DNA of 64,000 nucleotides from Pseudomonas sp. 21 (lineage in GTDB: Bacteria; Pseudomonadota; Gammaproteobacteria; Pseudomonadales; Pseudomonadaceae): NCBI RefSeq assembly GCF_000955805.1, contig NZ_JYOA01000010.1, positions 273,887 through 337,886 on the forward strand, read 5' to 3'. Positions 1 through 10,055 of the stretch are shown in pieces. Each line of letters opens with the position of its first letter. The first letter of the stretch is position 1. A model generated the notes under the pieces. It ran no database searches and had not been told where the DNA came from. It saw nothing but the letters and a program-made list of their open reading frames with translations. A program made the translations under genes and the position numbers.

Positions 1-819
1 TTCCGCGATGAAGGCAGCTTCCGCAGTGCGCGGCAGAACCTGTCCGATCCTTCCGCGCAATTCGTGCTCTCGGCACAGCAGTGCCGCGAGCTGGACCCGG
101 CGCTGGCGCGTGCGCCCTTCGTCGGTGGCATCCATACGCCGGACGAGGAGGTCGCCGACAGCTTCCTGTTCTGCCAGCGACTGGCCGAGCAGCTCCAGGC
201 GTCCGGCCGTTGCCGCCTCATCTACGGGCATCCGGCGTCGAAGCTGATTCTGCGCAACGGCGCCGTGGCCGGAGTAGAGGCGGGCAGTCAGAGCTTCGAG
301 GCCGATCACGTGGTCCTCGCCGCCGGCTACCGCAGCGCCGCGCTGCTGCCGGGCGGCCCGCGCCTGCCGCTCTATCCGCTGAAGGGCTACAGCCTGACCG
401 CGCCGATCCGCGCCGAGGACCGCGCGCTGGAAGTAAGCCTCACCGACTACGACCGCAAGGTGGTCTATGCGCGCATCGGCGAGCGTCTGCGCATCGCTGC
501 CATGGTCGACATCGTCGGCTTCGACCCGCGCCTGGAGCCCAAGCGGCTGGCGCTGATCCGGCAGCAGGCGGCGGATACGCTGCCGGACGCCTGCGACTAC
601 GGCGCCGCCATCGAATGGGCCGGCATGCGCCCGGCCACGCCCACCGGCGTGCCGCTGGTGGGGGCCTGCGGGCCGCGTGGCCTCTGGCTGAATCTCGGCC
701 ACGGCGCGCTGGGCTTCACCCTCGCCTGTGGCAGTGCGCAACTGATTGCCGCACAGATCGCCGGGCGTCAGCCGGATATCGACACGACCGGCCTGACGCC
801 CGCGCGACTGGCCGGCTGA
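1..819 (+). CDS. dguA: FAD-dependent D-glutamate dehydrogenase (DguA/DadA family), 5'-truncated by window edge
   Basis: The reading frame is open from base 1, so the N-terminal Rossmann FAD-binding part lies outside the window and about 272 C-terminal residues remain. The visible part has the DAO-fold ending of DadA-type flavoproteins, with a central substrate/FAD region and the C-terminal segment WLNLGHGALGFTLACGSA that closes over the flavin. Family members oxidatively deaminate D-amino acids to 2-keto acids and pass electrons to the respiratory chain. The immediate neighbours, a RidA-family gene 24 nt downstream and a periplasmic binding protein, reproduce the D-glutamate utilisation operon of P. 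aeruginosa (dguABC), which is why D-glutamate is the preferred substrate. The family is clear; the substrate is inferred from context. Confidence 0.82.
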   Translation, partial: FRDEGSFRSARQNLSDPSAQFVLSAQQCRELDPALARAPFVGGIHTPDEEVADSFLFCQRLAEQLQASGRCRLIYGHPASKLILRNGAVAGVEAGSQSFEADHVVLAAGYRSAALLPGGPRLPLYPLKGYSLTAPIRAEDRALEVSLTDYDRKVVYARIGERLRIAAMVDIVGFDPRLEPKRLALIRQQAADTLPDACDYGAAIEWAGMRPATPTGVPLVGACGPRGLWLNLGHGALGFTLACGSAQLIAAQIAGRQPDIDTTGLTPARLAG

Positions 820-843
820 TTCAATCGGATTTGGAGACTCACC

Positions 844-1194
844 ATGCAACTCACACGCATCGCCACCAATGACCGCCTTTCCGGCGCTATGGTCTTCGGC
901 TCGCTGGTGTTCCTCTCCGGGCAGGTGCCCGGGCAGGCCGCCGACATCCAGGGCCAGACCCGCGAAGTGCTGGCGAAGATCGACGCGCTGCTGGCCGAAG
1001 CCGGCACCGGGAAGGCGAACATCCTTAGCGCGACCATTTACCTCAAGGACATCGCGGCCGACTTCGAGGCCATGAATGGCGTCTGGTCCGCCTGGCTGCC
1101 GGAAGGCTGCGCACCGACGCGCACCACGGTGCAGGCGCTGCTGGCGCGCCCGCAGGTGCTGGTGGAAATCACGGTGATTGCCGCGCGGCCCTGA
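844..1194 (+). CDS. dguB: RidA-family enamine/imine deaminase (DguB)
   Basis: This 116-residue protein has the size and fold signature of the RidA/YjgF/TdcF family: SGQVP near residue 25, Arg93 in APTRTTV and Glu108 in LVEIT, the pair that contacts the imine/enamine carboxylate in characterised members. RidA proteins hydrolyse reactive 2-imino acids to keto acids. Lying directly after a DadA-like dehydrogenase, it probably clears the imine released by D-glutamate oxidation. A purine-rich GGAGACTCACC precedes the ATG. It is cytoplasmic, full length and cotranscribed with its neighbours. The dguB assignment rests on gene order. Confidence 0.85.
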   Translation: MQLTRIATNDRLSGAMVFGSLVFLSGQVPGQAADIQGQTREVLAKIDALLAEAGTGKANILSATIYLKDIAADFEAMNGVWSAWLPEGCAPTRTTVQALLARPQVLVEITVIAARP

Positions 1195-1233
1195 ACCTCA
1201 ACCCGACTCACAACAACAAGAAGGATCGCACCC

Positions 1234-2133
1234 ATGAAACGACTTGCACTGGGAATGCTGGCGGCGTCCAGCCTGGTCTGCGCGCTGGCGCAGGCCGACG
1301 AGGCTCTGGACGGCACGCTGAAGAAAGTCGCCGAGCGCGGCACGATAACCCTGGGTTATCGCGACGCCTCGGTGCCGTTCTCCTACCTGGGCGACAACAG
1401 CGGGCAGCCCATGGGCTACTCGGTGGACCTGGCCGGCAAGGTGGTCGAGCGCATCCGGCAGAAGCTCGCCAAGCCTGACCTGGCGGTGAAGTACAACCTG
1501 GTGACCTCGCAGACGCGCATTCCGCTGGTGCAGAACGGCACGGTCGACCTGGAGTGCGGCTCCACCGGCGTCACCGCCGAGCGCCTGAAGCAGGTCGCCT
1601 TCTCCTACGGCTTCATCTACGTGAAGGGGCAACTGCTGACCGCCAAGGACAGCGGCATCCAGGGTTTCGACGACCTCAAGGGCAAGAACGTGGTGACCAC
1701 TGCCGGCACCACCAACGAGCGCTACCTGAAGGCCTACAACGCCGAGCACAAGCTGGGCATGAACGTGGTCAGCGCCAAGGACCACGGCGAGGCCTTCCTC
1801 ATGCTGCAGTCCGGCCGCGCGGTGGCCTTCTACATGGATGACGCGCTGCTTTACGGCGAGAAAGCCAAGGCCCGCGATCCGCACCAGTGGGTGGTGGTTG
1901 GGGAGCCGCAGTCGCGGGAGATCTATGCCTGCATGGTGCGCCGCGACGATCCGCAGTTCCTCGCGCTGGTCAACCAGACCCTGGCCGATCTCTACGCCTC
2001 GGGCGAAATCAAGGGCATCTACCAGCGCTGGTTCGAGCAGCCGATCCCGCCGAAGAACCTCAACCTGGAATTCCCCATGACCGCCGAGCTGCAGGCGATC
2101 ATCGCCAAGCCCACCAGCGAACCGGTGCAGTAA
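1234..2133 (+). CDS. dguC: Periplasmic amino acid-binding protein (DguC-like)
   Basis: The 299-residue product has a Sec signal peptide (residues 1-21, cut after ALAQA) followed by a bacterial solute-binding family 3 domain. The opening GTITLGYRDASVPFSY and the internal DLKGKNVVTTAGTTNE block are typical of glutamate/aspartate-type binding proteins (GltI-like). No permease or ATPase gene follows, so it either lends substrate to a transporter encoded elsewhere or acts in sensing. It is the third gene of the dgu cluster, 39 nt after dguB, and its stop is only 5 nt from the convergent Nudix gene. Function as a D-/L-glutamate-binding protein is inferred from position and family. Confidence 0.8.
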   Translation: MKRLALGMLAASSLVCALAQADEALDGTLKKVAERGTITLGYRDASVPFSYLGDNSGQPMGYSVDLAGKVVERIRQKLAKPDLAVKYNLVTSQTRIPLVQNGTVDLECGSTGVTAERLKQVAFSYGFIYVKGQLLTAKDSGIQGFDDLKGKNVVTTAGTTNERYLKAYNAEHKLGMNVVSAKDHGEAFLMLQSGRAVAFYMDDALLYGEKAKARDPHQWVVVGEPQSREIYACMVRRDDPQFLALVNQTLADLYASGEIKGIYQRWFEQPIPPKNLNLEFPMTAELQAIIAKPTSEPVQ

Positions 2134-2138
2134 CGCCG

Positions 2139-2615
2139 CTAGCGTTGCAGGCCGAGGTGGCGGATCAGTGGCTGCGCCTCGGCCAGGCGCTCCCAGACAT
2201 CGTCGAGCAATTCGGCGGGGTAGTAGGAGGGCAGGTGCGGCAGCTCCTGGCGCGGCACCCAGGCGACTTCGCGGATATCGAACTCGTCGCCACCCAGGCC
2301 GCGCAGGTTATCCAGGCTGACCTGGCCATCCCAGGCGTCGACGCGATAGAACAGCTCCATGTGGAAGCGCCCGGCCAGCGGCTCGGCGAACTCGCGTACG
2401 TAGACCAGCGGGCCGACTTCCACGGCCAGCCCGGTTTCCTCCCGGCATTCGCGGCGCACGGTGTCGCGGGTGGACTCGTCCTTGTCCGACTCGAAGCCGC
2501 CGCCCGGCGGGATCCAGTACTCGTCGCCGGCGACTGCATGGCGCACCAGCAGGATTTCGTCGTTGCGCAGCAGCAGGCCGGCGGCGCGGATGCGGTGTTG
2601 CAGGGGGGAAGTCAT
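2139..2615 (-). CDS. Nudix hydrolase
   Basis: A 158-residue protein. Residues 38-62 form a Nudix box, with the helix RRECREETGL carrying the metal-binding REXXEE core. The spacing between the conserved Gly and the first Glu is one residue longer than the canonical pattern. Nudix enzymes cleave nucleoside diphosphates linked to another moiety; this compact single-domain form cannot be tied to a substrate. The chosen start ATG (2613-2615) overlaps the TGA of the upstream lipoprotein gene in an ATGA arrangement, giving translational coupling. The much longer upstream extension in this frame has the composition of a shadow of the lipoprotein gene and is left out. Confidence 0.85.
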   Translation of the reverse strand: MTSPLQHRIRAAGLLLRNDEILLVRHAVAGDEYWIPPGGGFESDKDESTRDTVRRECREETGLAVEVGPLVYVREFAEPLAGRFHMELFYRVDAWDGQVSLDNLRGLGGDEFDIREVAWVPRQELPHLPSYYPAELLDDVWERLAEAQPLIRHLGLQR

Positions 2616-3040
2616 TGCCAGTCGAGCCTCGCCAGTTTCCATTCCGCGCCGTCGCGCCACCATTCCAGCTTCACGGAATAATGCCCGGCGCTGTCGGGGA
2701 TGAGGTTCTCGGCGCCGGTGAGCGCTACCTGGGCGTCGGTATGGCCACGGTTGGCGTGGGTCGGGTCGATCCGGCTCTCGCTGCTGAGCAGGATCACCTT
2801 GACCTGCTGGTGGCGCAGGAACATCAGCGTCATGGTGCGCCTGGCCCACTCGCGGTCGAACTCGCCGTTGGCGCGGAAATCGCCGGCCAGCTGTTCGAGC
2901 ACGGCCCCGCTATTCTTGGCTTCGAGGTTGTCCTGCAATTGCTTGACGGCGGCGTCCAGTTGCGCGCGCGGGTCGTCCCGGCCGCAGCCGCTCAGAGCGA
3001 ACAGCAGCAGGAATAGAGAAAGAAACAACTTCCGTGGCAT
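2612..3040 (-). CDS. Putative lipoprotein of unknown function
   Basis: A 142-residue product that starts with a hydrophobic signal and a lipobox ending at Cys19 (ALSGC), so it is probably an outer-membrane or periplasmic lipoprotein. The mature part is predicted alpha/beta, resembling NTF2-like small accessory folds by eye (helical start DAAVKQLQDNLEAKN, then strands ending WKLARLDWQ), but I do not recognise a named family. It is translationally coupled to the Nudix gene by a 4-nt overlap. Gene order matches the P. aeruginosa region next to pip. It diverges from pip across a 178-nt intergenic space. Confidence 0.75.
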   Translation of the reverse strand: MPRKLFLSLFLLLFALSGCGRDDPRAQLDAAVKQLQDNLEAKNSGAVLEQLAGDFRANGEFDREWARRTMTLMFLRHQQVKVILLSSESRIDPTHANRGHTDAQVALTGAENLIPDSAGHYSVKLEWWRDGAEWKLARLDWQ

Positions 3041-3218
3041 GGCTCACTAACTCCCTTATGGGTTTTTCGCTGGCCCGAGTATCATGCCCGACACCGTGGG
3101 GGCCGAAGACTTTCGATGGAAGTCGCGCCGCGGCAACGCGACTTTCTATTAGGTGGCGACAGGCCCTAGGATGGTTACTGGTCCGGAGCGACCGTACGCA
3201 CTGATCCAGGAGCGAGCC

Positions 3219-4190
3219 ATGCAAACTTTGTATCCGGAAATCAAGCCTTACGCGCGCCATGAACTGGCCGTCGAAGCGCCGCACGTCCTCTATGTGGACG
3301 AGAGCGGCACGCCCGACGGACTGCCGGTTCTGTTCATCCATGGCGGCCCGGGCTCCGGTTGCGATGCCATGTCGCGGCGCTTCTTCGATCCCAACATCTA
3401 CCGCATCGTCACCTTCGACCAGCGCGGCTGTGGCCGCTCCACGCCCTACGCGAGCCTGGAGAACAACACCACCTGGCACCTGGTGGAGGATATCGAGCGC
3501 ATCCGCGAGCACCTGGGCATCGACAAGTGGGTGCTGTTCGGCGGCTCCTGGGGCTCGACCCTGTCGCTGGCCTACGCCCAGACCCATCCCGAGCGCGTGC
3601 TGGCGCTGATCGTGCGCGGCATCTTCCTCTGTCGCCCGCAGGAAATCCGCTGGTTCTACCAGGAAGGCGCGAGCCGCCTGTTCCCCGATTACTGGGAAGA
3701 CTACCTGGCGCCGATTCCCGCCGACGAGCACGACGACCTTCTGCATGCTTTCCACCGCCGCCTGACCGGCCCGGACCAGATCGCCCAGATGCATGCCGCC
3801 CGCGCCTGGTCCACCTGGGAAGGGCGTACCGCCACGCTGCGGCCGAACCCGGCAGTGGTCGAGCGCTTCGCCGACCCGCACCGCTCGCTGTCCATCGCGC
3901 GCATCGAGAACCACTACTTCGTCAACAACGGCTTCCTCGAGCCCGACCAGCTGCTGCGCGACATGCACAAGATTGCCCACCTGCCGGGAGTGATCGTCCA
4001 CGGCCGCTATGACGTGGTCTGCCCGCTCGACAACGCCTGGGCGCTGCACAAGGCCTGGCCCAACAGCGAGCTGCAGATCGTCCGCGACGCCGGCCACGTG
4101 GCCGGTGAGCCGGGTATCACCGATGCGCTGGTGCGCGCCACCAACGAGATCGGCCGCCGCCTGCTGAACCTGCCGCCGGAGGCTGAATGA
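3219..4190 (+). CDS. pip: Proline iminopeptidase (alpha/beta hydrolase, S33)
   Basis: The 323-residue enzyme removes N-terminal proline from peptides in the cytoplasm. It shows HGGPG (41-45, oxyanion hole), the nucleophile elbow GGSWGS with Ser110, Asp265 in GRYDVV and His293 in AGHVAG, a complete S33 catalytic triad. I start at the ATG at 3219 because AGGAGCG lies just upstream and the family begins with MQTLYPEI. The 22 additional codons possible upstream have no ribosome-binding site and no family similarity. Its TGA overlaps the ATG of dtd by 4 nt, so the two are coupled. Confidence 0.93.
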   Translation: MQTLYPEIKPYARHELAVEAPHVLYVDESGTPDGLPVLFIHGGPGSGCDAMSRRFFDPNIYRIVTFDQRGCGRSTPYASLENNTTWHLVEDIERIREHLGIDKWVLFGGSWGSTLSLAYAQTHPERVLALIVRGIFLCRPQEIRWFYQEGASRLFPDYWEDYLAPIPADEHDDLLHAFHRRLTGPDQIAQMHAARAWSTWEGRTATLRPNPAVVERFADPHRSLSIARIENHYFVNNGFLEPDQLLRDMHKIAHLPGVIVHGRYDVVCPLDNAWALHKAWPNSELQIVRDAGHVAGEPGITDALVRATNEIGRRLLNLPPEAE

Positions 4191-4624
4191 AGGGTTTGAT
4201 CCAGCGGGTGCGAGGCGCCCGCGTCGAGGTCGACGGCGAAATCGTCGGTGCTATCGACCATGGGCTGCTGGCCCTGGTGGGGGTGGAGCCCCAGGACGAC
4301 GAAGACTCGGTCAACCGTTTGTTGCACAAGCTGCTTAACTATCGAGTGTTTGGCGACGATGAAGGTAAAATGAACCTTTCATTGAGCGATGTCGGTGGCG
4401 GCCTGCTGCTGGTTTCGCAGTTCACCCTGGCCGCAGACACCCGCAAGGGCCTGCGACCGAGCTTTTCCAGCGCGGCGCCTCCTGCAAGGGGCGCCGCGTT
4501 GTTCGATCTACTCGTGGAACAGGCGCGAGAGCGTCATCCGCTGGTCGCCACTGGCCGTTTTGGCGCCAACATGCAGGTCCACCTGGTCAATGACGGTCCG
4601 GTGACCTTTCTACTGGAGGCTTGA
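4187..4624 (+). CDS. dtd: D-aminoacyl-tRNA deacylase
   Basis: This 145-residue protein is full length for Dtd. Both catalytic/chiral-selection motifs are present: SQFTL at 77-81 and NDGPVT at 135-140 (the cross-subunit Gly-Pro motif). It hydrolyses D-amino acids, and glycine mischarged on tRNA-Ala, from tRNAs. Coupling to pip by a 4-nt overlap is the order seen in P. aeruginosa. Its proximity to a D-glutamate catabolic operon is suggestive, but dtd is a general proofreading enzyme. Confidence 0.95.
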   Translation: MKGLIQRVRGARVEVDGEIVGAIDHGLLALVGVEPQDDEDSVNRLLHKLLNYRVFGDDEGKMNLSLSDVGGGLLLVSQFTLAADTRKGLRPSFSSAAPPARGAALFDLLVEQARERHPLVATGRFGANMQVHLVNDGPVTFLLEA

Positions 4625-4825
4625 ACGCGCGGCAGCTTGTCATATCGCCGTGGGATGATGGTTAGGGCTTATGCACTTAGAACAATGCGCCTCCGGGAGC
4701 CCGAAGTACCCGTGGAAAGAATCGGGGAATCATTCAGGCTCACTGGGGTCGGAATTCAATCGCCAGCAGATTGGCATCGCCTTTGCTGGCTTTAATCGTT
4801 TTGTGTTCACGGACGAGGGGGACTC

Positions 4826-6394
4826 GTGATTTTCCGTTCCGTTCAACAACCGCTTTCGCGCCAAATCCTTCGCGGACTGGTCGGCTCCGCCCTGTTGGCG
4901 TTGAGCGCTACCCATGCCTGGGCCTTCAATCTCGACGACGTTGGCGAAAAGGCCAAGGCGCTGGCTGCAGAGAAGTACAGCGCACCGACGAGCAACCTGC
5001 CATCGGAATTCAGCGAAATGAAGTTCGCCGATTACCAGCAGATTCGCTTCCGTAACGAGAAGGCCTACTGGGCCGACGAGAAGACCCCCTTCAAGATCAG
5101 CTTCTATCACCAGGGCATGCACTTCGACACCCCGGTGAAGATCAACGAAGTCACGGCAACCGACGTCAAGGAGATCAAGTACGATCCCTCCCGTTTCGAT
5201 TTCGGTTCGCTGAAATTCGACGCCAATGCCACCAAGGATCTGGGCTACGCCGGCTTCCGCCTGCTGTACCCGATCAACTCGCCGGACAAGCAGGACGAGA
5301 TCGCCACCTTCCTGGGGGCGAGCTACTTCCGCATCATCGGCAAGGACCAGTGGTGGGGCCTCTCCGCCCGTGGCCTGGCGCTGGATACCGCGCTGCCGTC
5401 GGGTGAAGAGTTCCCGCGCTTCCGCGAGTTCTGGATCGAGAAGCCCAAGCCCAAGGACAAGCACCTGGTGATCTTCGCGCTGCTGGACTCGCCCCGCGCG
5501 ACCGGTGCGTACCGCTTCACCATCCGTCCGGGCAACGACACCGTGGTCGACGTGAAGGCACGCGTGTTCCTGCGCGACAAGGTGAGCAAGCTGGGCCTGG
5601 CGCCGCTGACCAGCATGTTCCTGTTCGGCTCCAACCAGCCGTCGGAAGAGCACAACTTCCGTCCGGAGCTGCATGACTCCACCGGCCTGCAGATCCATGC
5701 CGGCAACGACGAGTGGATCTGGCGCCCGCTGAACAACCCGAAACACCTGTCCGTCAGCGCCTACAGCGTCGAGAACCCGAAAGGCTTCGGCCTGCTGCAG
5801 CGTGGCCGCGAGTTCTCCCGCTACGAGGACCTGGACGACCGCTACGACCTGCGTCCGTCCGCCTGGATCGAGCCGCAGGGCGACTGGGGCAAGGGTACCG
5901 TCGAGCTGGTGGAAATCCCGACCCCGGATGAGACCAACGACAATATCGTCGCCTTCTGGAACCCCGAGAAGCGCCCGGAAGCCGGCGAGCCGCTGGACTT
6001 CGCCTACCGCATGCGCTGGACCAAGGACGAGGAAGCCCTGCACGACGCGAAGAACGCCTGGGTCATGCAGACCCTGCGCTCGGTCGGCGACGTGAAGCAG
6101 AAGAACCTGATCCGTCAGCCTGATGGCAGCGTCGCGCTGGTCGTCGATTTCGTCGGCCCGACCCTGAAGGCGCTGGCCGGTGATGCCCCGGTTAGCACCC
6201 AGGTGAGCACCGACGACAATGCCGAGGTGAAGGAAAACGCACTGCGCTACAACGCAGTGACCAAGGGCTGGCGTCTGACCCTGCGGATCAAGGTCAAGGA
6301 TCCGAAGAAGCCGACGGAAATGCGTGCTGCGCTGGTAAACGGCGGCCAGACCATTTCCGAAACCTGGAGCTACCAGCTGCCTGCCGATGAATAA
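4826..6394 (+). CDS. opgG: Glucans biosynthesis protein G, periplasmic
   Basis: OpgG (MdoG) is required for making osmoregulated periplasmic glucans, acting on the beta-1,2-glucan backbone in the periplasm. The 522-residue product starts at GTG 4826 behind GAGGGGGA and carries a signal peptide of about 33 residues ending THAWA. The rest is the MdoG domain, with the hallmark blocks YRFTIRPG and SMFLFGSNQ and a C-terminal Ig-like part. It overlaps opgH by 8 nt, so both are one translational unit. The 200 nt upstream hold its promoter region, in which I could not assign convincing boxes. Confidence 0.95.
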   Translation: MIFRSVQQPLSRQILRGLVGSALLALSATHAWAFNLDDVGEKAKALAAEKYSAPTSNLPSEFSEMKFADYQQIRFRNEKAYWADEKTPFKISFYHQGMHFDTPVKINEVTATDVKEIKYDPSRFDFGSLKFDANATKDLGYAGFRLLYPINSPDKQDEIATFLGASYFRIIGKDQWWGLSARGLALDTALPSGEEFPRFREFWIEKPKPKDKHLVIFALLDSPRATGAYRFTIRPGNDTVVDVKARVFLRDKVSKLGLAPLTSMFLFGSNQPSEEHNFRPELHDSTGLQIHAGNDEWIWRPLNNPKHLSVSAYSVENPKGFGLLQRGREFSRYEDLDDRYDLRPSAWIEPQGDWGKGTVELVEIPTPDETNDNIVAFWNPEKRPEAGEPLDFAYRMRWTKDEEALHDAKNAWVMQTLRSVGDVKQKNLIRQPDGSVALVVDFVGPTLKALAGDAPVSTQVSTDDNAEVKENALRYNAVTKGWRLTLRIKVKDPKKPTEMRAALVNGGQTISETWSYQLPADE

Positions 6395-8960
6395 TTCCAC
6401 CGCTACCACCGCGCCGGTGGCCGACTACCTCGCGCACCTGCCCCTTTCGGCGCAGGAGCGTGAGCGGCTGGCCAGGGCCGGTTCCTTCAGCGAGCTGCAC
6501 GAGCAGCTCGCTGGCGATGTCGAGGGTGAGGATGCTGCGCTGGCTTCGGTCGGTGCGCGTCTGCGCCACGGCTACGGCCAGGACCTCGACGATGCGCAGA
6601 TGCTGGGCATGGACGACAACGGCCGCACCTACCTCAAGGCCGCGCCGCCGATCCAGCGCACCAAGGTGATTCCCGAACCCTGGCGCACCAACCCGATCAT
6701 GCGCGGCTGGCGCCGCCTGACCGGACGCAGCAACCCCTCCAAGCCCTCCCGCGACCTGCCCAAGGCGCGCTGGCAGCGGGTCGGCTCGCTGCGCCGGTTC
6801 ATCCTGGTCCTGCTCATGCTCGGCCAGACCAGCGTCGCCACCTACTACATGAAAGGCATCCTGCCCTATCAGGGCTGGGCCTTCGTCGACCTCGAAGAGA
6901 TCAACCGCCAGACCTTCCTGCAGACCCTGGAGCAGGTGCTGCCGTATGTCATCCAGTTCGGCGTGCTGGCGCTCTTCGCCATCCTCTTCTGCTGGGTGTC
7001 GGCGGGATTCTGGACGGCCCTGATGGGCTTCTGGGAGCTGCTCACCGGCCGCGACCGCTACCGCATCTCCGGCAGTAGCGCGGGCAGCGAGCCGATCGCC
7101 GCCGATGCGCGCACCGCCATCGTCATGCCGATCTGCAACGAGGACGTGCCGCGTGTCTTCGCCGGCCTGCGGGCGACCTACGAATCGGTGGCGGCCAGTG
7201 GCGAACTGGATCGCTTCGACTTCTTCGTACTCAGCGACACCAACCAGCCCGATATCGCCATGGCCGAAGAAAAGGCCTGGATCGAGCTGTGCAAGGAAGC
7301 CCTGGGCTTCGGTCGCATCTTCTACCGTCGCCGCCGGCGCCGGGTGAAGCGCAAGAGCGGCAACATCGACGACTTCTGCCGTCGCTGGGGCGGCCAGTAC
7401 AAGTACATGGTCGTCATGGACGCCGACAGCGTGATGAGCGGCGACTGCCTGACCAAGCTGGTGCGCCTGATGGAGGCCAACCCGGAGGCTGGCATCATCC
7501 AGACCGCGCCCAAGGCGTCGGGCATGGATACCCTCTATGCGCGCATGCAGCAGTTCGCCACCCGCGTCTACGGCCCGCTGTTCACCGCCGGCCTGCACTT
7601 CTGGCAGCTGGGCGAATCCCACTACTGGGGCCACAACGCGATCATCCGGGTGAAACCCTTCATCGAGCACTGCGCCCTGGCGCCGCTGCCGGGCAAGGGT
7701 TCCTTCGCCGGTGCGATCCTCTCCCACGACTTCGTCGAAGCCGCGCTGATGCGCCGCGCCGGCTGGGGCGTGTGGATCGCCTACGACCTGGAAGGCAGCT
7801 ACGAGGAATTGCCGCCCAACCTGCTGGACGAGCTCAAGCGCGACCGCCGCTGGTGCCACGGCAACCTGATGAACTTCCGGCTGTTCCTGGTCAAGGGCAT
7901 GCACCCGGTGCACCGCGCGGTGTTCCTCACCGGCGTGATGTCCTACCTGTCGGCGCCGCTGTGGTTCTTCTTCCTGGTGCTGTCCACCGCGTTGCTGGCG
8001 GTGCACCAGCTGATGGAGCCGCAGTACTTCCTCGAGCCGCGCCAGCTGTTCCCGATCTGGCCGCAGTGGCACCCGGAAAAGGCCATCGCCCTGTTCTCCA
8101 CCACCCTGACCCTGCTGTTCCTGCCCAAGCTGCTCAGCGTCATGCTGATCTGGGCCAAGGGCGCCAGGGGCTACGGCGGCGTGATCAAGGTGACCCTGAG
8201 CATGCTGCTGGAGATGTTCTTCTCCGTGCTGCTCGCGCCGGTGCGCATGCTCTTCCACACCCGCTTCGTGCTGGCTGCGTTCCTCGGCTGGGAAGCCCAG
8301 TGGAAGTCGCCGCAGCGTGACGACGACGACACCCCGTGGAGCGAGGCGATTCGTCGCCATGGCCTGCAGACCCTGCTGGGCCTGTGCTGGGCGTTGCTGG
8401 TGGCGTGGCTGAACCCGCGTTTCCTGTGGTGGCTGTCGCCCATCGTCGGCGCGCTGATGCTGTCGATCCCGGTCTCGGTGATCAGCAGCCGGGTCAAGCT
8501 GGGCCTGGCCTCGCGCGACGAGAAGCTGTTCCTCATTCCCGAGGAATACGACACCCCGCGCGAATTGCGTGCCACCGACGAGTACACCTACCAGAACCGC
8601 TGGCAGGCGCTGAAGGACGGCTTCGTCCGTTCCGCCGTCGACCCGGTACTGAACGCCCTGGCCTGCGCCATGGGTACCGCCCGCCACGGCCAGTCCGCCG
8701 CCATCGAAGCGACCCGCACCGCGCTGGTCGAGAAGGCGCTGGAAGCCGGCCCCGAGCAGCTCGACGGCAACCGCCGCCTGGCGCTGCTGAGCGACCCGGT
8801 GGCGCTGTCGCGCCTGCACCTGGCGCTCTGGCAGGGCGACAAGGAACAGTGGATCGGTCCCTGGCGGCAATCGCTGCAGGCCGATGCCCATGCCCCGGCG
8901 GTGCCCCTGGCGCCGGTCGCGGAGCAGGGCGCCATGGCGCTGCCCGCCGCGCAATCCTGA
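6387..8960 (+). CDS. opgH: Glucans biosynthesis glucosyltransferase H
   Basis: OpgH is the inner-membrane family 2 glycosyltransferase that polymerises glucose from UDP-glucose and exports the nascent glucan. The 857-residue protein has a cytosolic N-terminal arm, two membrane spans near residues 140-220, a GT2 domain with Asp345 and Asp347 in MDADS, the acceptor-side motif RDRRW at 485-489, and several C-terminal spans. In other bacteria OpgH also links nutrient status to cell size through FtsZ. Its start lies inside opgG. A perfect 15-bp hairpin follows the stop. Confidence 0.95.
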   Translation: MNNSTATTAPVADYLAHLPLSAQERERLARAGSFSELHEQLAGDVEGEDAALASVGARLRHGYGQDLDDAQMLGMDDNGRTYLKAAPPIQRTKVIPEPWRTNPIMRGWRRLTGRSNPSKPSRDLPKARWQRVGSLRRFILVLLMLGQTSVATYYMKGILPYQGWAFVDLEEINRQTFLQTLEQVLPYVIQFGVLALFAILFCWVSAGFWTALMGFWELLTGRDRYRISGSSAGSEPIAADARTAIVMPICNEDVPRVFAGLRATYESVAASGELDRFDFFVLSDTNQPDIAMAEEKAWIELCKEALGFGRIFYRRRRRRVKRKSGNIDDFCRRWGGQYKYMVVMDADSVMSGDCLTKLVRLMEANPEAGIIQTAPKASGMDTLYARMQQFATRVYGPLFTAGLHFWQLGESHYWGHNAIIRVKPFIEHCALAPLPGKGSFAGAILSHDFVEAALMRRAGWGVWIAYDLEGSYEELPPNLLDELKRDRRWCHGNLMNFRLFLVKGMHPVHRAVFLTGVMSYLSAPLWFFFLVLSTALLAVHQLMEPQYFLEPRQLFPIWPQWHPEKAIALFSTTLTLLFLPKLLSVMLIWAKGARGYGGVIKVTLSMLLEMFFSVLLAPVRMLFHTRFVLAAFLGWEAQWKSPQRDDDDTPWSEAIRRHGLQTLLGLCWALLVAWLNPRFLWWLSPIVGALMLSIPVSVISSRVKLGLASRDEKLFLIPEEYDTPRELRATDEYTYQNRWQALKDGFVRSAVDPVLNALACAMGTARHGQSAAIEATRTALVEKALEAGPEQLDGNRRLALLSDPVALSRLHLALWQGDKEQWIGPWRQSLQADAHAPAVPLAPVAEQGAMALPAAQS

Positions 8961-8965
8961 GCCTG

Positions 8966-8999
8966 CGTCTCCCCCATCCCGCCCGGGATGGGGGAGACG
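8966..8999 (+). terminator. Strong hairpin after opgH
   Basis: A perfect 15-bp stem (8966-8980 with 8985-8999) and a 4-nt loop start 5 nt after the opgH stop. No uridine run follows, so it may act as a 3' stabiliser or Rho-associated end rather than a classical intrinsic terminator. Confidence 0.55.
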
Positions 9000-9184
9000 T
9001 GGCGGTTTAGCCTGTTTTCCCCGCGCACCGCTGCTGGTACCCTGCGCCAGCTATCCAGAAAAGATTGAGATATCCGCCGCATGGGGTACGCTTCGCACCT
9101 TTTGCGCGCACGGCATGCCTTGGCGCGCCTGGCTCGATCGCTGGAAAAAACAACAAGTTCTTTCACTTGCTTGGGAGTATGGGG

Positions 9185-9982
9185 ATGAAAAAGTACCTGG
9201 CATCGCTGGTGATGGGCGTTTGCGCCCTGGTCAGCGTGGGCGCGGCTCAGGCCGGCGCCATCGATGAAGCGGCCAAGCGCGGCACCCTGCGCGTGGGCAT
9301 GGACCCGACCTACATGCCGTTCGAGATGACCAACAAGCGTGGCCAGATCGTCGGTTTCGAAGTGGACCTGCTCAAGGCCATGGCCAAAGCCATGAACGTC
9401 AAGCTGGAGCTGGTCTCCACCGCCTATGACGGCATCATCCCGGCCCTGCTCACCGACAAGTTCGACATGATCGGCTCGGGCATGACCCTGACCCAGGAAC
9501 GCAACCTGCGCCTGAACTTCTCCGATCCCTTCATCGTGGTCGGCCAGACCCTGCTGATCCGCAAGGAACTGCAAGGCGAGATCAAGTCCTACAAGGACCT
9601 GAACGACGCGAAATACCGCATCACCTCCAAGATCGGTACCACCGGCGAATTCGTCGCCAAGAAGCAGCTGTCCAAGGCCCAGTACCATGGCTTCGACAAC
9701 GAGCCCGAAGCGGTCATGGACGTGGTCAACGGCAAGGCCGACGCCTTCATCTACGACTCGCCCTACAACGTCGTCGGCGTGAGCAAGTTCGGCGCGGGCA
9801 AGCTGGTGCACCTGGACCAGCCGTTCACCTACGAGCCGCTGGCCTTCGGCCTGAAGAAGGGCGACTACGACTCGATCAACTTCATCAACAACTTCCTCAA
9901 GCAGATTCGTGAAGACGGCACCTACGATCGCCTGCACGACAAGTGGTTCAAGAGCACCGACTGGCTCAAGGACATGGAATAA
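9185..9982 (+). CDS. Amino acid ABC transporter, periplasmic binding protein
   Basis: The 265-residue protein has a signal peptide (residues 1-23, ending GAAQA) and a solute-binding family 3 domain. It begins GTLRVGMDPTYMPFEM, the first strand and ligand-contact region of polar amino acid-binding proteins, and contains MTLTQERN. I start at the second of two close ATGs (9185) because the GGGAG at 9173-9177 is then 7 nt away; the first ATG would leave only 1 nt. It is the first gene of a three-gene importer placed right after opgGH, as in P. aeruginosa. The substrate (glutamine- or glutamate-like) is not resolved from sequence. Confidence 0.9.
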   Translation: MKKYLASLVMGVCALVSVGAAQAGAIDEAAKRGTLRVGMDPTYMPFEMTNKRGQIVGFEVDLLKAMAKAMNVKLELVSTAYDGIIPALLTDKFDMIGSGMTLTQERNLRLNFSDPFIVVGQTLLIRKELQGEIKSYKDLNDAKYRITSKIGTTGEFVAKKQLSKAQYHGFDNEPEAVMDVVNGKADAFIYDSPYNVVGVSKFGAGKLVHLDQPFTYEPLAFGLKKGDYDSINFINNFLKQIREDGTYDRLHDKWFKSTDWLKDME

Positions 9983-10008
9983 TCCACGTCTGACGCTGGT
10001 TGACCCGA

Positions 10009-10040
10009 CGCGCAGGCCCTGGGCCTGCGCGTTCGCATTT
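10009..10040 (+). terminator. Intercistronic hairpin between binding protein and permease
   Basis: A GC-rich palindrome (10010-10019 with 10021-10030; realistic loop 3-5 nt) followed by a T-rich end. It lies in the 73-nt gap between the binding-protein gene and the permease gene. It would attenuate readthrough and protect the upstream mRNA, giving more binding protein than membrane components. Confidence 0.6.
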
Positions 10041-10055
10041 TCACGGTAGAGATTC

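Noticed and set aside
6294..8954. An 886-codon minus-strand frame opposite opgH
   Set aside because: Shadow of opgH; His/Gln/Gly-rich without domains.
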